This document shows, piece by piece, positions 11,796 through 24,189 of a DNA stretch of 64,000 nt (position 1 is the first letter of the stretch; each line of letters opens with the position of its first letter). The stretch comes from Craterostigma plantagineum. Taxonomy: Eukaryota; Streptophyta; Magnoliopsida; Lamiales; Linderniaceae. The position numbers were made by a program, and so were the translations under genes. Below the pieces are notes generated by a model. It did no database searches, was not told where the DNA came from, and was given only the letters and a program-made list of their open reading frames with translations. The stretch spans positions 62,001-126,000 of the forward strand of contig JAPQWV010000752.1 in the NCBI GenBank assembly GCA_027422505.1. Reading direction: 5' to 3'.

Positions 11796-12288
11796 TATGC
11801 TATTAAAAATAACACTAGTTGAGTCATTTTGGCCATATTTCTTATTCAGCATGTTCATTGTTTATTTTTAAATTACAAAAGGATTACATTTGAAAAATTA
11901 CACATGTATAACATGAGATAGCAATTCATTAGTCTTGCTAGGTGAACATGTTTCACAGTATGTACAATGTTAAACCAAACTAAACAATTATCCTTTGAGC
12001 TAGGTGAACAAGATAGTTCCACCGTACAACCAAACTAACTAAACCATCATTGAGCTTAGATAACTCATTCTTTCACCAACTTTTTAACATCTCATCTTCT
12101 CATACTGTAAATCATAACCGGCCAAAAGATAAACTTCATTCTAAAAAGATATGTGAACTACGAACCATATGCAATTTTACAAGTGTTAAATATTCGAATA
12201 AACAGCTTCCAAACGAGAGTATAAGAAAGTAGACAAACGTTTAAATAATCTTAATTTGATCAATCAACCATTCACTAACCCACAGTTT
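11796..12288. other. AT-rich spacer downstream of the ammonium transporter
   Basis: No coding, RNA or repeat structure recognised, apart from a weak direct repeat of CTAGGTGAACA near 11939 and 12000. The 3' UTR of the minus-strand transporter should occupy its right-hand part. Confidence 0.5.
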
Positions 12289-15200
12289 TCAGACCACTTG
12301 AGTCGCACCTATAGACGCCTTGTGCTGCGGCGTGGGCTGATCATCGGACGTGTTCCCATGCTTTGTGTGATCGTACGTCTCTCCGTCGCCCCACAAAGCG
12401 TACGCCTCCTCGCCGTGCACGGCATCATCCCCTGCAAATTAAATGCATGTGTCGTCTAAATAAGTTCACATTGGAGTATAGTCCAAAAAAAACATCGGTT
12501 ATTTAATTACATTACCTATCAGTAACATCTCCTCGGGCATTCGCAACGGCACTACAAACCCAACGACTATGCAAATAATGGAAGTCGCGACTACGTTCCA
12601 ACCAATGACAAACCCGCCGCCGACGATCTGTTTAAGGAACTGAACTCCGCCGACTCCACCATAAACGCCGCCCTTGGAGTTGGTGACAGGCAAGAAGAGG
12701 TTGCATAGCACTGGCTCGGCGAAGATCCCAGTGAGTATTCCCCCGAGGTAGCCGGCGACAGCGTGGGTGTGGAATACGCCCAGAGTGTCGTCTATGGACT
12801 GGAGGAGCCACCACCTCTTGTGCAAGACCATCATTGTGAACCACGGCACACTGCCCGAGAGTATGCCCATCACTATGGCTGCCCAGCCTTGGACAAGCCC
12901 TAACAAGAAAAAGATATGGATTGTTAGGAAATAGGACTAAACAAGATGATATATTCTTTTCTTTTTCTTTTGGTGCCAAAACGCATAAATCCTCATGTGG
13001 TTTAAGCCAAGCACTAAAACGGATTGCGATTATAGACAGGGCGGACCCACGTTAAGCCCCGGTGGTTTATTTGACCCCTCGGGCGGAACTAGACTTAACT
13101 ATTATATGTGCTAATTTATTGCAAACTGCATTTGGTCTAGTGGTTTTTCTTCATGCAGTAAGTCTTTACAGTAGTATAAGACCTAGGTTCAATTCTTATC
13201 AGTCAGTTTCTTTTATTTTAACTGGGCTTTACTGGAATGGGCTTGAGGACTCTTTGACCCCCAGTCCAAAGAAGTTGGGTCCGCCACTGATGGGCTTTAC
13301 TGGAATGGGCTTGAGGACTCTTTTACCCCCAGTCCAAAGAAGCTGGGTCCGCCACTGATTATAGAAACCCCTCATGGTTTGTTTAATCATGCGCTCCTTG
13401 TTCATTTACACCCTTAATCGGTGGGTATAATGCTAAGTTTAGCATGGTACAATGTAGTTTCGCTCAATAAGAAAAAATGTAAGATAGTAATGCGTATTTT
13501 AATATATCCAAGTAGGGGGTACGACATAAGTTACCCTTTTTTGTAATGGCTGGATGGAAATATAACATATAAAATTTAAACCATGCTACACTTCCAATTA
13601 TCGTTTAGGTGAAATGGTCATTTAAAACGGTATCGGACTTGGTGACGAGTCTCACGACCATCCATTAATCGAAAAATTATCTTTTAGTTGAGGTGGTCAT
13701 TAACACTACTAACCTGCACCAGGAGTGATGCAGACAAGGCCGGTGATCATTCCCTGAACGGCACCGATAACAGAGGGTTTGTTGAAGAAGATGACGTCGA
13801 GGCACGTCCAGACGAGGAGGCTCGTGGCTGCGCAGATGTTTGTGTTGAGAACTGCCATGGACGAATCTATGTTGGCGCTGTATGGGTCACCGCCGTTGAA
13901 ACCTGCCCAACCCATCCACAAAAGTCCGGCGCCGGCGAGCATCAGCAGAACGTTGTTCGGAGGAAATCTCTCTCTGTCCACTTTTGTCCTGGGACCCACC
14001 TGCATGACGTCATCGTACATATTGGTTACTTTTAGTTGAACGAGTCAACTATATCTTTTCCATTTAAACTGGACAAACTTATTTAGGGGTGGCCACCGTT
14101 CGGTAAACCGATCGAACCGACCGAATTACCGAAATTTCGGTACGTACTGAATACCGAACATCAATTCGGTTCGGTATTCGGTTTTGAAATTCTGAAATTT
14201 CAGTAATTCAGTTCGGTTCGGTTTTTTATTTCGGTATCCAAAATATACCGAATTACCGAATAATTTTTAATAATTAAATATATTAATAATAATAAAAGAA
14301 TATGGCAGCATAATTTAATATTTTTAGTAATTAAACATATTGATGATAAAAATATCAGAAAATTTATATTAAATATATTTTTTACAATAATTTCGGTTAA
14401 GCGTTCGGTAAAGCTGAAATAACCGAATTTTATTTCGGTAAAACCGAACACCGAACTGACTAGTTCGGTTCGGTATTCGGTTTTAGAAAAATCAAATATT
14501 TTGGTTCGGTTAACCGAAATATCGGTTTGGTTCGGTACGGACCGAATGCCCACCCCTAAACTTATTCAATGACTGCACATGAATCTCGGAAAGACTTTAT
14601 CAAGTCAATGATGTGAAATTAATTGACAAAATCTATTGATCTTTTTTTCCCACAATCACATTATCTAATAATGTGATCTAAATATCTTTTTTCATGAGGT
14701 ACAAACGTGTCATCAATGCATATCTCTATCACGTTGATGACTTTCGATACTGAGCCAAAAAAGGAGATGAAGTTCCTACCATTCCGTCCACATATCCCCA
14801 AAATTCCGATAATTCTCATACGGGCCCTAATACTCCATTTTAGATCTTTGGATGCTAATATTTAGAATTTGATGTAAATACTCGATCCCTACTAGGCTGA
14901 TTTTTAGAATTTAGAATTTCGGATATTCTCATATACCGACCCTAATACTCCAAATATGCTCATTTGGGCCCTTTTTGGTACCTTCATGAATTTAGACGTA
15001 ATTTAACAGGTGAAAGCACATGATCTCAATTTAGTCGAGTTAAAACATCATAACTCGTCTTCTTCGACGTAGATGCACATGAGTATCATTACGCATCACA
15101 TCTAGGGAATGATTGATGACCTTGAAGATGAGTTAAATCTAATGCGTAATGATGACCGCGTGCGTTGAAGTCAAAAGAAGGAGATGAGTTATGATGTTTT

Positions 15201-17314
15201 AATTCGACTAAAATGCGATTATGTGCTCTGACATGTTAAATTCTGTCTAAATTAACAATTAAATTATGGAGGACCAAAAACAACCAAAATGGGTAACATT
15301 TGGGACTAAAGTCACACTTCTGAATATGAAGGACCGGAAATGCCAATGCCCAAAAGTTGGGGATTAGAAATATTGTTCACCGTATTTTATCTATTCTTTT
15401 TTTAAATACTATTTTGAGGTTTGTTGTATTGGAAATTAGTTTTTCCTAGTAATTTAAAAAAAGTTAAATCACTAAATACTTTACATAATTTGTAATATTT
15501 TTAATTAATAATATTTTATTAATAAGAAAAAATAACAAATAGTTTTATTTTTAATTCTCATAAAATTTTTAAAAATGTACAAGAATTAGATATGATATAT
15601 TTATAATAAAAAAGAAATAGATGATACAATAGCGACCGGCTGAATGTCGTAAGACTTTAGCACCGATAAGGGTTAGCAAATGTTTAGATGTCGCGGATCA
15701 CTTTGCCGTGCAAAGTTGCCGCAATCCATCCGCTACCCATAATCACAAAACTTTGCGACGGATTTGGCAGCATCATTCTTTTTTGACATCTTGTTGGCAA
15801 TGGGCACCTTCCATCGCAATACCATCGCAAATAACATTGTGCGAAGGTTTTCGATATTTATGAATTAGTTTTAGAGTAAATGGCAAAAAAAGGTGCTTGA
15901 ACTATACACCATACACCAATATCACTGTGTTGGTGCTCAAACTTTTAAATATGTCGTTTGGTTCCTGAGCTTTGCAAAACTTGTCATTTTTTGTTACTTA
16001 GACCTGAAAACAGGTAAAAGAACCAAAGGAAAACAGTTTTTCAATAGTTCACGAACCAAAACGGCACATTTAAAAGTTGAGCACCAAAACTAGAATTTTT
16101 GTTTTGCACACACGTTATATAGTAAAAACTAATATAAAACTAAGTTACGATTACTACGGTAATTTTTTTTACGAGGCATACCAACAATCATACCGAAATT
16201 TTTGAAGTTTGAGCAACAACAATTAACTTTCTTTTTTTTTTTGTTTTTACATATTTTAGCTTCTATTTAATTTTCAAGAGCATACATGATTAGGTGTAAT
16301 TGTGTTAAAATATTTTTTAAATAAAAAGTTAGAAAATTTCGTGGAGATCGAATATGAATTCAGATCAATTTTACACATATCATGTATATATAAAAAAATT
16401 CTATATGTTGGTAGTCAAACTTTTAAATGTATTTTTTTGGCTCCCGAAATTTGCAAAATTGTTTCCATTTGGCTCTTTTACCTGTTCTTTAGGTCAAAGA
16501 ACAAAAAATCACAGGTTTTGCGAAGTTTCAGGAATCAAAACGACATATTCAAAACTTTAAGCACCAACATTAAGACCGTTGCATGGTTCGAGCACCATTT
16601 CTGCCATTTACTCTTAGTTTTATGCAGTGAAGCAACATAACATACCCAGTACGCCGCGGTGATCCCTGCAATCCCCGACGACAGGTGGATGACGTAACCG
16701 CCCGAGTAATCGATAACACCCCAATGAAACAAAAACCCGCCGCCCCACAAGCTAAAAGCCCCCACCGTGTAAGAAAAAGTCAGCCACAGCGGCACAAACA
16801 TCATCCACGCCTTTATATTCATCCTCCCGAGCAAAGAACCCGCGAGCAGTATCAAAGTGATCGCGGCAAACACGCACTGAAACCACACCATCGATGCCAT
16901 GGGATAGTACGGAGCGGCCATGCCAGTTTCAATATCTCCGTTAGAGAAGTAGTGAGTTGTGGCCGGCAACTTCGCTTGGCCTATAAGGAAATGCTGCCCC
17001 AAGGCAGGGCCAGCCTTGCCCCAAAAAGGCAGCAGTTTTTCGCCGAAGGACATCTTATAGGCCCACACGACCCAACATAGGACCACGGCTGCAAAGGCGT
17101 AGAGAGCCATGAAGGCCGAGTTGACGGCCCATTTCTTCTTCACTATGCTTCCGTAGAGGATGACAAGGCCGGGCACGCTCTGTAGGCCCACGAGGGTAGC
17201 CGAGGTCATTTGCCATGCGTTGTCTCCCTTGTTGAGCCAGTCGGGGACGGCCAGCGATGTAAACGCTTGGTAGGCCGGTGGAATCGTTGTTGTCGAGTTT
17301 GATGCGCCTGACAT
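12289..17314 (-). CDS. AMT2: AMT2-type ammonium transporter
   Basis: A plasma-membrane channel-like transporter of the Amt/MEP/Rh superfamily that moves ammonium or ammonia into plant cells. Four exons join in phase: 16646-17314, 13714-13999, 12516-12899 and 12289-12431, with GT-AG introns, giving 493 residues, the usual AMT2 length. The N-terminus has the [11 protein letters not shown] and [13 protein letters not shown] blocks. Later blocks are [50 protein letters not shown], and the pore-lining [14 protein letters not shown]. Eleven membrane spans are expected for the family. The short C-terminus keeps the [12 protein letters not shown] motif that couples subunits in the trimer. The first intron is 2.6 kb and, with the second, is swollen by three inserted MITEs. 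All key blocks look intact. It could be an AMT3-type name in some nomenclatures, but it is clearly not AMT1. Confidence 0.95.
13037..13357. mobile_element. hAT-type MITE in transporter intron 2
   Basis: The 321-base element has inverted ends CAGGGCGGACCCA and TGGGTCCGCCACTG and is flanked by a perfect 8-base duplication ATTATAGA (13029-13036 and 13358-13365). Eight-base duplications and CAG-start termini are typical of the hAT superfamily. It has no coding capacity. Confidence 0.88.
13224..13359. repeat. 68-base tandem duplication covering the MITE's 3' end
   Basis: Two near-identical 68-base copies, each starting GGGCTTTACTGGAATGGG and ending in GGTCCGCCACTGAT. The inner copy duplicates the terminal inverted repeat of the surrounding MITE. 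Confidence 0.85.
14084..14558. mobile_element. hAT-type MITE in transporter intron 1
   Basis: A 475-base element starting TAGGGGTGG and ending CCACCCCTA, with a perfect 8-base duplication AACTTATT (14076-14083 and 14559-14566). The subterminal regions hold many copies of TTCGGT and ACCGAA. These suit hAT transposase binding sites. No open frame of note. Confidence 0.92.
15874..16613. mobile_element. Mutator-like MITE in transporter intron 1
   Basis: The 740-base element begins GAGTAAATGGC and ends GCCATTTACTC and is flanked by a perfect 9-base duplication TTAGTTTTA (15865-15873 and 16614-16622). Nine-base duplications are the Mutator hallmark. The interior holds two tandem units (about 15920-16095 and 16400-16575), each itself a long imperfect inverted repeat built on TTGGTGCTCAAACTTTTAAA. 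Confidence 0.85.
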
Positions 17315-17560
17315 ATTTTCCTCCTCTTTCTTGATTAATGTTTCTATTAAGTATGTCCTTTCCTGGTATTTTTTTTGGTCGTTTTATCGACTAATACTCT
17401 TAGTTTGAAGAAGAGAGAGTTTTTGATATACAAAAAGTCGAAGATGCTATGTAGAAGAAGGGAGGCTTTGTTTGCATGATACAGGGGAAATATATAATAC
17501 TAAATAGAACGTGAAGTGTATCAGCAGATATTTTTTATAGACCATAAATAACTTCAAGAA
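17315..17560 (-). promoter_or_regulatory. probable 5' leader and core promoter of the AMT2-type gene
   Basis: A TATATATT box on the - strand at about 17490-17498 sits roughly 175 bases before the start codon, a normal TATA position if the leader is about 140 bases. No transcription start can be shown from sequence alone. Confidence 0.4.
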
Positions 17561-18365
17561 AAAATCGACAATATTGAACTTAATCGGCTTTGAAACCACG
17601 ATGACATCGGTTCCGGACTGTATTTACTACTTGCAATAAAAACTTGATGTTTTATGAGGATTATTTAACGCTCTTACGATTAAGTAATTATTTTCTTTTG
17701 CTTTTCCACGAGAAAGAACGAAAGCAAATAGAGATTATTAGTTTATACGGTTTGTGATAATAAAGTTGACTTTTTCTCATGAATCTGACTAATATGACAT
17801 GCGTGTTTATTACGAGATTCTTTCTTCTTGCAGCCAACTGTACGAGAGCTGGCGTGTAATTACAACCTTAAAATTTTCCACTCTATTCGAAGATTGAGAA
17901 TCATTGGTTGATCAATATTTAAATCTCCGTTAGCTGAGGAGTTAAAGAAGATTCCTTCAGGATTCTAACCATGATATACGCAAGCACTTCTGACAAATTT
18001 TGACATTTTTAATAGATAACCATGAAATATTGCATAGACTTTCGACAGATATTACTATTTTTTTTTCACAAAAAATTGATCCGATCTGAAGGAGAATAGA
18101 AGTTGATCAACTGGAATGTGGGCATTAAGTACCTACGCTAAGTTATGAATTGATCATAGAGATGAATGGATGTATTATTTTCATCACTAATAGTACAGAC
18201 AGTGATAAGAAAAGCTAAGTTTTAAAAGCATACAGTTTCTAATAGTAACAGATTTTTATGTTAAATAGTTATTCGGTAGAATTTTATTTCGTATTTAATT
18301 TGGAGATATTGACGAAAAAATTGCATCTACTTGGAATTTCTTTCTTGTCATTCGGCTACTGCTAA
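17561..18365. other. AT-rich upstream spacer
   Basis: Nothing recognised. Probably upstream regulatory DNA of the transporter. Confidence 0.4.
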
Positions 18366-18369
18366 TATA

Positions 18370-18810
18370 ATTGTTAGAAAAGATTGCTGATTTTTAGGTC
18401 GTATATTTCTCTAGAATCGCGTTTGGAGTTCACTTTCCAAAGACAATATTTCGTCCCGAGATAAGACTAGAGAGAACTTTTATTATATCGCTCGTGAATT
18501 CAATATCCTTGTGTCGAAATGCAGTGTGCTTATTTATAACCCTAGTTTCGACCGACTGTGTTCATAATAGACATAATCCTTTCGAAGAGATGGTGTCCGT
18601 TTGAGAACAGATATCACCTTTTGAAGCCAGGACCCTTTTCGGGTATAAACACACCCTTTCGGGTGAATAGGGTGCCCCTAGGACCCTGCAAGGGGGCGCA
18701 GCCCCCTTGACCCCCGCTTCGATTTGGGTTCCGACGTAAAACGTTTTCCGAGCGTGCACTGCGCACCTCCTAACCCGGTTACATCGTACGTCCCAATTAC
18801 ACTAATATAT
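18370..18810 (-). repeat. LTR-like remnant
   Basis: On the - strand the segment has an LTR-like layout: a start near TGTAACCGGGTTAGG or a little upstream, a GC-rich block containing CAAGGGGGCTGCGCCCCCTT, a TATA-like TTATAAATAAGC near 18535, and an end TTTTCTAACA near 18373. A CTAATATA repeat lies just outside both ends and may be a remnant of the target duplication. No internal retroelement sequence is attached. I infer a solo LTR; the exact ends are uncertain. Confidence 0.45.
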
Positions 18811-19104
18811 ATATATATAATTAATTAATTACTAATGCAAATCATTACAATATATAGAGCTTTAACATTTATAGCAAGCACAATCATCTGCTTATATAGC
18901 AGTCAGTTGTCATCAGATTAAATTTTTGGCGTCGTCTTTACATCTATTGAGCGTCATTTGGAAGTATATATAACATGTTTAGTATATGACCTATTCTAAG
19001 TCCCCCGTTAACGCAATTACTAAGTAATTTAAATAGAATAACGACATTTGGACAAATATATATGAGCAAACAGTTATAAATATTATTTTAGACCTATTCA
19101 AAGT
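18811..19104. other. AT-rich spacer
   Basis: Contains a short (TA)n run near 18807-18822. No gene or element recognised. Confidence 0.4.
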
Positions 19105-19260
19105 ACATATAAATTGTCAAGTCGTAAACGACAAAAACGGTGATAATTTTTCCCCCGTAATTATTATATTATAGAAGGGGCGACATATAAATTGTCAAGT
19201 CGTAAACGACAAAAACGGTGATAATTTTTCCCCCGTAATTATTATATTATAGAAGGGGCG
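19105..19260. repeat. perfect 78-base tandem duplication
   Basis: Two identical 78-base copies (19105-19182 and 19183-19260), each starting ACATATAAATTGTCAAGTCG. Perfect identity suggests a recent event or an assembly artefact. Confidence 0.9.
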
Positions 19261-19938
19261 ACAAAAACACTATTTATTGATACATATTAAAGAAATAGTC
19301 ATCATTGTCATGAGATACATAAGTCGAGAATACTGGACTTACTTTTTGACGACCTTCCTATCTCGTGTTTCTATTGCTGGCTCGCATCTAAGTTGCTAGC
19401 CGGCTAACTGTTTAAGTTTGTTAATAATCAAATGAAGTCATAAAGGACAAAACTTAAACCGGTGAATCCATCCAACACAGCATTCTCTCTCTTTCATTCG
19501 AACCTATCTTTTTCGTGACACGTTTACTAACTGACTGTCCCATGAATTCTCTCACTAAAACTCATTGTTTGCGGGCTTTCTTTTCAATTTTAATTAGGTT
19601 TTTAATTATTACTTATAAAATAGTGCCGAATCGAGATCTATTTCAAGGTGAGTGGCGCTTTCTGAACGAGTCATACAAAATGGCGCGTTTGACATTCTTT
19701 TTTTTTTTTTTAACTTTCTCAATATTTATTTGTTTTGTGTTTGAAGAAATTTAATTGTTTGAAGAAAATTTCGTAAGTAATTTAATTAAAATAGAAAAAT
19801 CTGAAATATTTTGAAGTAAATCAAACATTATTAGATTGCAAATAAAATTACAACGTACATAAATCTTACATTGCAAATAAAATTACATAAATACACATAA
19901 ATCAGACATTGTGACTTTCGAAACAGTATTAAGTTTAC
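19261..19938. other. AT-rich spacer
   Basis: No gene recognised. A 79-codon frame at 19515-19754 is low-complexity at its end and has no recognised domain. Confidence 0.4.
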
Positions 19939-22204
19939 TTAGCATTGTCCACCACTTCGTCTTGCACGCCTCTCAGATCTATCCATCTCATTTGTAATCT
20001 CGCGTTCGGTGCCTTTCGGCTCCCTTTGATTTCTACGTTGCGAATTGTGGAACAATTGGAACTCAGCATCATCCCAATAACACTCGTCGTTCAAAGGAAC
20101 AAAGCGACCATCATAAGTTCTCAACTAAGCTCCTTTATTACAATATGTGGCAACGTATTGAGCACTATTAAGCCCAAAACTACCACAAGCTGCTTGTGCG
20201 TGTGAACATGATATTTTGAACATACTCCTGTTAGCGCGTTAGGGCTGAAGATTACTCAATACTACCACGTACGTACTAGATCTCCTTCCACGTAAATACC
20301 TGGTGTAGACCTCGGTGAACCTTGTCGTATAATCAATTTCTCTCACCGTATGGCTTCTTGAGTCGTTGCTCCAATCACGATACTTTCTCGTGGCATAATA
20401 TGACCACGTTGTTTCTGAGTTCTCCAACGCATGGCATGTCTCTTGATACCTGTCAAAAAATATGTGATAATGCGATGGAAAGTAACTGGACAAATGGAGT
20501 TGTGGGCAGACATCGAGCTTCTGTTAAGACTCCATTTAATGCCTTTGGTATATGGTCGTCATGGTACCGCAATGACGACCCCCATCATACGCAAACGTCA
20601 ACTTCTCACGTGGGTTTTTAGCAAGCCACTTTCAAGCTTTTTAATTGATTTCCTTAATCTGATCCATCGTTCGCTTAAACTTCAACTCTGTATGTGCTAT
20701 GCCCGCTCGATGACATAGGTTCTTTAACTGCTGGTTTTTTAACTCCTTGTAGAAGTTAGATTTGACATGTCAAAGGGAAAAACGATGAACACCTCTAGTT
20801 GAATTTCTCTGAAAAAGCAATTATATAGCAGATTTAATCCTGATGATGTCTGAGATTAAACAGACTTCTTCATTTTTCAACACATGTAATTCAGTAAGTG
20901 CAAAAACCAATACCAAGATTCACGGGTTCCTTCATCCACGATCGAGAAGGCTAGTGGAAAGACGTTCCGATTAGCATCAAGGCCATCAGCAATCAACATC
21001 TTGTGCTTATATTTTGTGTAAAGATGAGTTCCGTTTGCAAATACTACCTTTGACAATGTTGAAACTGTCTATACAAGGTTTAAAGCTCCAGAAAACGTAC
21101 AGTATAATAGTTTGATTATTGTCCGTGATATGTCTCTACCTACAATCATGCCCATATTTTTTGCTTGCAGGGTGTTCATGACTTTTGGTAGTTGTGGGAT
21201 GGAACTCTCCCATGTACCATATACGTTCCTCATCGCACACTTTAAACCTCTCCACGCTTGAAGATAAGAAATTTTGTAGCCGTTGCTGTTTTTGACGCTT
21301 TGTACCACATCCTTTGGAAGATATTGGGGATTGACCCGAACGACGGAAATATACATCTCGGCAATAACATCTGGAGATATGTTACGATGTGTGTCTGACA
21401 ATTCATTCATCAAGCACGTGTGCTCGCCAGGATACCTTGTTATTATCCAGTAACCTTTCTTCTTTTTGTGGCATGCACCCAACCTCCACAGGCAGTTTGG
21501 ACTATGGTTGCAGGTAATGTTCCATAAATGCGTTGTTACTCTCCAAAACTCGGTATTCTCTTCTTGCATGTTTAAGTGAGTAATCATTGACTGTACTTTT
21601 CAAATATGATTTGCTCTGGAAGATCATCTTAAGTTCAAGATGACCTTCATTCACATCGTAGAATGAACCAAATCCTCCATAGTCATCGTCATTTGCTTCT
21701 GGGGCGATCTCATAAGTCTGGTACAGTCGGATGTAGTTCTCTTTAAATGTGTGATGAAGTAGGCTGATGTTCGACATTCGTTCATCATCATCTTCATCAT
21801 CAACAAGATCCTATAGATCTTCTAATCCGCCGCCAACGTCATCCGCTTCGGAGTCGCTCACTTCCTGTTCATTCTCGAGCTCAATCGGATCATCAGGGGG
21901 AACGATTGTTGATGGACCTGCTTCGTCGAGTTGAGATTGAGAGGCTGTTTGATAGTATGGTCAAATACAGGTTCTTCATATGTGAGGGTTTGATTGAGAT
22001 CGAATGAATTTATTGTTGGACTGGCTCGACGAAAATATGCAAACCGTTGATGCCAGAATCTGGATGAAAGACGAACTCAACATCTTGATCGAGTTTGACC
22101 TCCAAAAGTGTATGAACAACTCTGTTGAATCGCTCGTACTCATTCTTCGCGTATATGTTAAGAAAGAAATTATTGCTATCGAGTCCTACAACGTCATATA
22201 GCAA
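19939..22204 (-). pseudogene. MULE (Mutator-like) transposase, decayed
   Basis: Minus-strand pieces run in the MULE order. An N-terminal segment starts at 22204 (MLYDVVGLDSNN). The MuDR-type DNA-binding region follows (LELKMIFQSKSYLKSTVNDY, about 21500-21777), then HKKKKGYWIITRYPGEHTC and LQAWRGLKCAMRNVYGTW (21069-21587). The catalytic-core phrase KHKMLIADGLDANRNVFPLA lies near 20940-21030. A SWIM-like zinc motif, SCSHAQAACGSFGLNSAQYV, is near 20150-20215, and a basic tail ends at 19939. MULE transposases cut and paste Mu-like elements in the nucleus. At least five frame changes or stops break it, so it is a dead copy. No terminal inverted repeats were found. Confidence 0.8.
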
Positions 22205-23430
22205 AGAAAGAAGTTGAGAAAATATGTATGATGGGGTAATCTTCGATATGCAATGGGATTAATATTATATGAGCCTTCATCACCATTTTATTGTATCTCA
22301 CCACCAAAATATATGATTACTTGAATGGTATGCGTAGACATAGTGTATTGTTGAGGCTTATATGAAAAATGACTACCACGATGGAGTTATTATAGGCAAA
22401 ATTATCGCATAGTGTTTTGAATTGTTACAAAACTGATATGATAATGTCTTTTAAACAAGACGTGGCCAATCAATGATTCATAACTGAAAAGCTGCAGTTG
22501 AATCACCGTTGTCGACTTATCAATGCAAATTTTTTTGAATGGTAAATTATAGAAATGACATATCGATGACAACCATTAATGAGGATGTGACATGTCACTG
22601 TGAAATTTTTGAAAAAGCTACTTATATATGACATCTCACTGCGAAATATGTGATATATCACTGAAAATTTCTGATAAAGCTATTTATGACTGAACTTTTT
22701 TTACATATTTCTTAATCTAGTATAATATAATATTTTATAATATTTATAAATATAATAATTGTGTAATTTTTTTGAATGATTGAATTATTTGTTTTTTTGA
22801 AAATATATTAATATTATATTTTTATTTTTATTCAAAATGATTGAAAAATTTCTCGCATACAACTATTTTGAAAGGATAAAAAACTTATACGACACATCAA
22901 CGAAGTCTTTAAAACTGGATGTGACCGATCATGATACATTACTGAAAAGGTGCAACTGAATAATCGTTGTCGACTTATCAATGGCAACCATTAATGAGGA
23001 TGTGATGTCTCGCTGCGAAATTTTTGAAAAAGCTATTGATATGTGACATCTCACTGTGAAATTTCTGAGCTATTGATATGTGACATATCATTGCAAATTT
23101 CTGAAAAAGCTATTTATGATTGAACGATTTTTTTATGTTTTTCTTAGTCTAATAATAATATTTTCATAATATAATACTTGTATAATATTTATAAATATAA
23201 TGTTTGTGAAATGTTTTATTTTGAGTGATTGAAAGATTTTTTTTGCGAGATATATAATATAATTTTTTCTTTTGTTATTCAAACTGATTGAAAAATTTCT
23301 CGGATACAATTATTTTGAAAGATAAAAAACTGATACGACATTGCTAGAACTGGAAGATTACAAAGTTTCTAGACATACAAAACATTACACAGACAGAACA
23401 ACTTGAAACACAAATATCATAACTGACGAT
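22205..23430. repeat. AT-rich region with two diverged ~450-base direct repeats
   Basis: Segments 22430-22880 and 22890-23340 repeat the same order of blocks: ACTGAAAAG..GCA, GTTGTCGACTTATCAATG, GTGACATCTCACTG, and TTGAAAAATTTCTCG.ATAC. Short GACAT(C/A)TCACTG(C/T)GAAAT units recur inside each. No coding capacity seen. It sits between MULE and PMD fragments and may be part of the same element. Confidence 0.6.
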
Positions 23431-23830
23431 CACGATGCAACTACTACACATTCACTTCGAAATATACTCTTTCCAACCTTTCGGGGGTTTGCCCACGAAA
23501 TCGTCGTCACTTATATCTTCATTGACATTTGAATTAGACACCACATTTCTTGCCATGTTTTTTGTGACATATGGTTGGTTGTTTTCTAATGGGGGACTTT
23601 TCCACAAAATCATCATCACTGATATCATATTTGACTCTGGAACTACATTCGGATTTTTACCATGTTTCTCTCCAGACATCGTTTGTTGATGGAAATGGCT
23701 GGGAGTTTCTAAACAAAATCATCACTGATATCTTGTTTGACTATAGAGCTGGATACAATCGCGTTTTTACCATGTTTTTTCCAGACCTGGTTTGTTGATG
23801 AAATGTGTCAGCAGGGTGTTGATTTAATGT
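23431..23830 (-). pseudogene. acidic-repeat coding fragment, unknown
   Basis: A minus-strand 75-codon frame (23452-23679) ends in ISDDDFVGKPPKGWKEYISK. The DNA encoding ISDDDF recurs three times (about 23495-23520, 23605-23630, 23715-23745), partly out of frame, which suggests a short coding tandem repeat. I do not recognise the family. It might be the C-terminal tail of a protein from the neighbouring MULE/PMD remnants. Confidence 0.35.
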
Positions 23831-24185
23831 CTAGGACGTCCTAATTTATAGACATGTCAAGCTTAAAGATTTTTCTTACATTTCTTAATATATTAATCTT
23901 TCTTACAATTGAAATAATAGAGAGATTTTTTTGAAATTTACTAATATAATAATTTTATGATATTTTTTTTTTTTGAAATGATTGAAAGATTTTTTTTAAA
24001 AAATTTATTAGTGAGGATTTTTTAATTTATTAATATAAGATGAATAACATATTTTATAATATTTTAGATGAATGATTGAACGATTGTTTTTATATTTCAT
24101 AATATAATTATATTTCTTACAACGTAAATAGCGTTAGAATAAGTTCAACAAACCACAAGGATGAAAAGTGCATATATAACTAGTG
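23831..24185. other. AT-rich spacer
   Basis: Nothing recognised. Confidence 0.4.
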
Positions 24186-24189
24186 GCAT

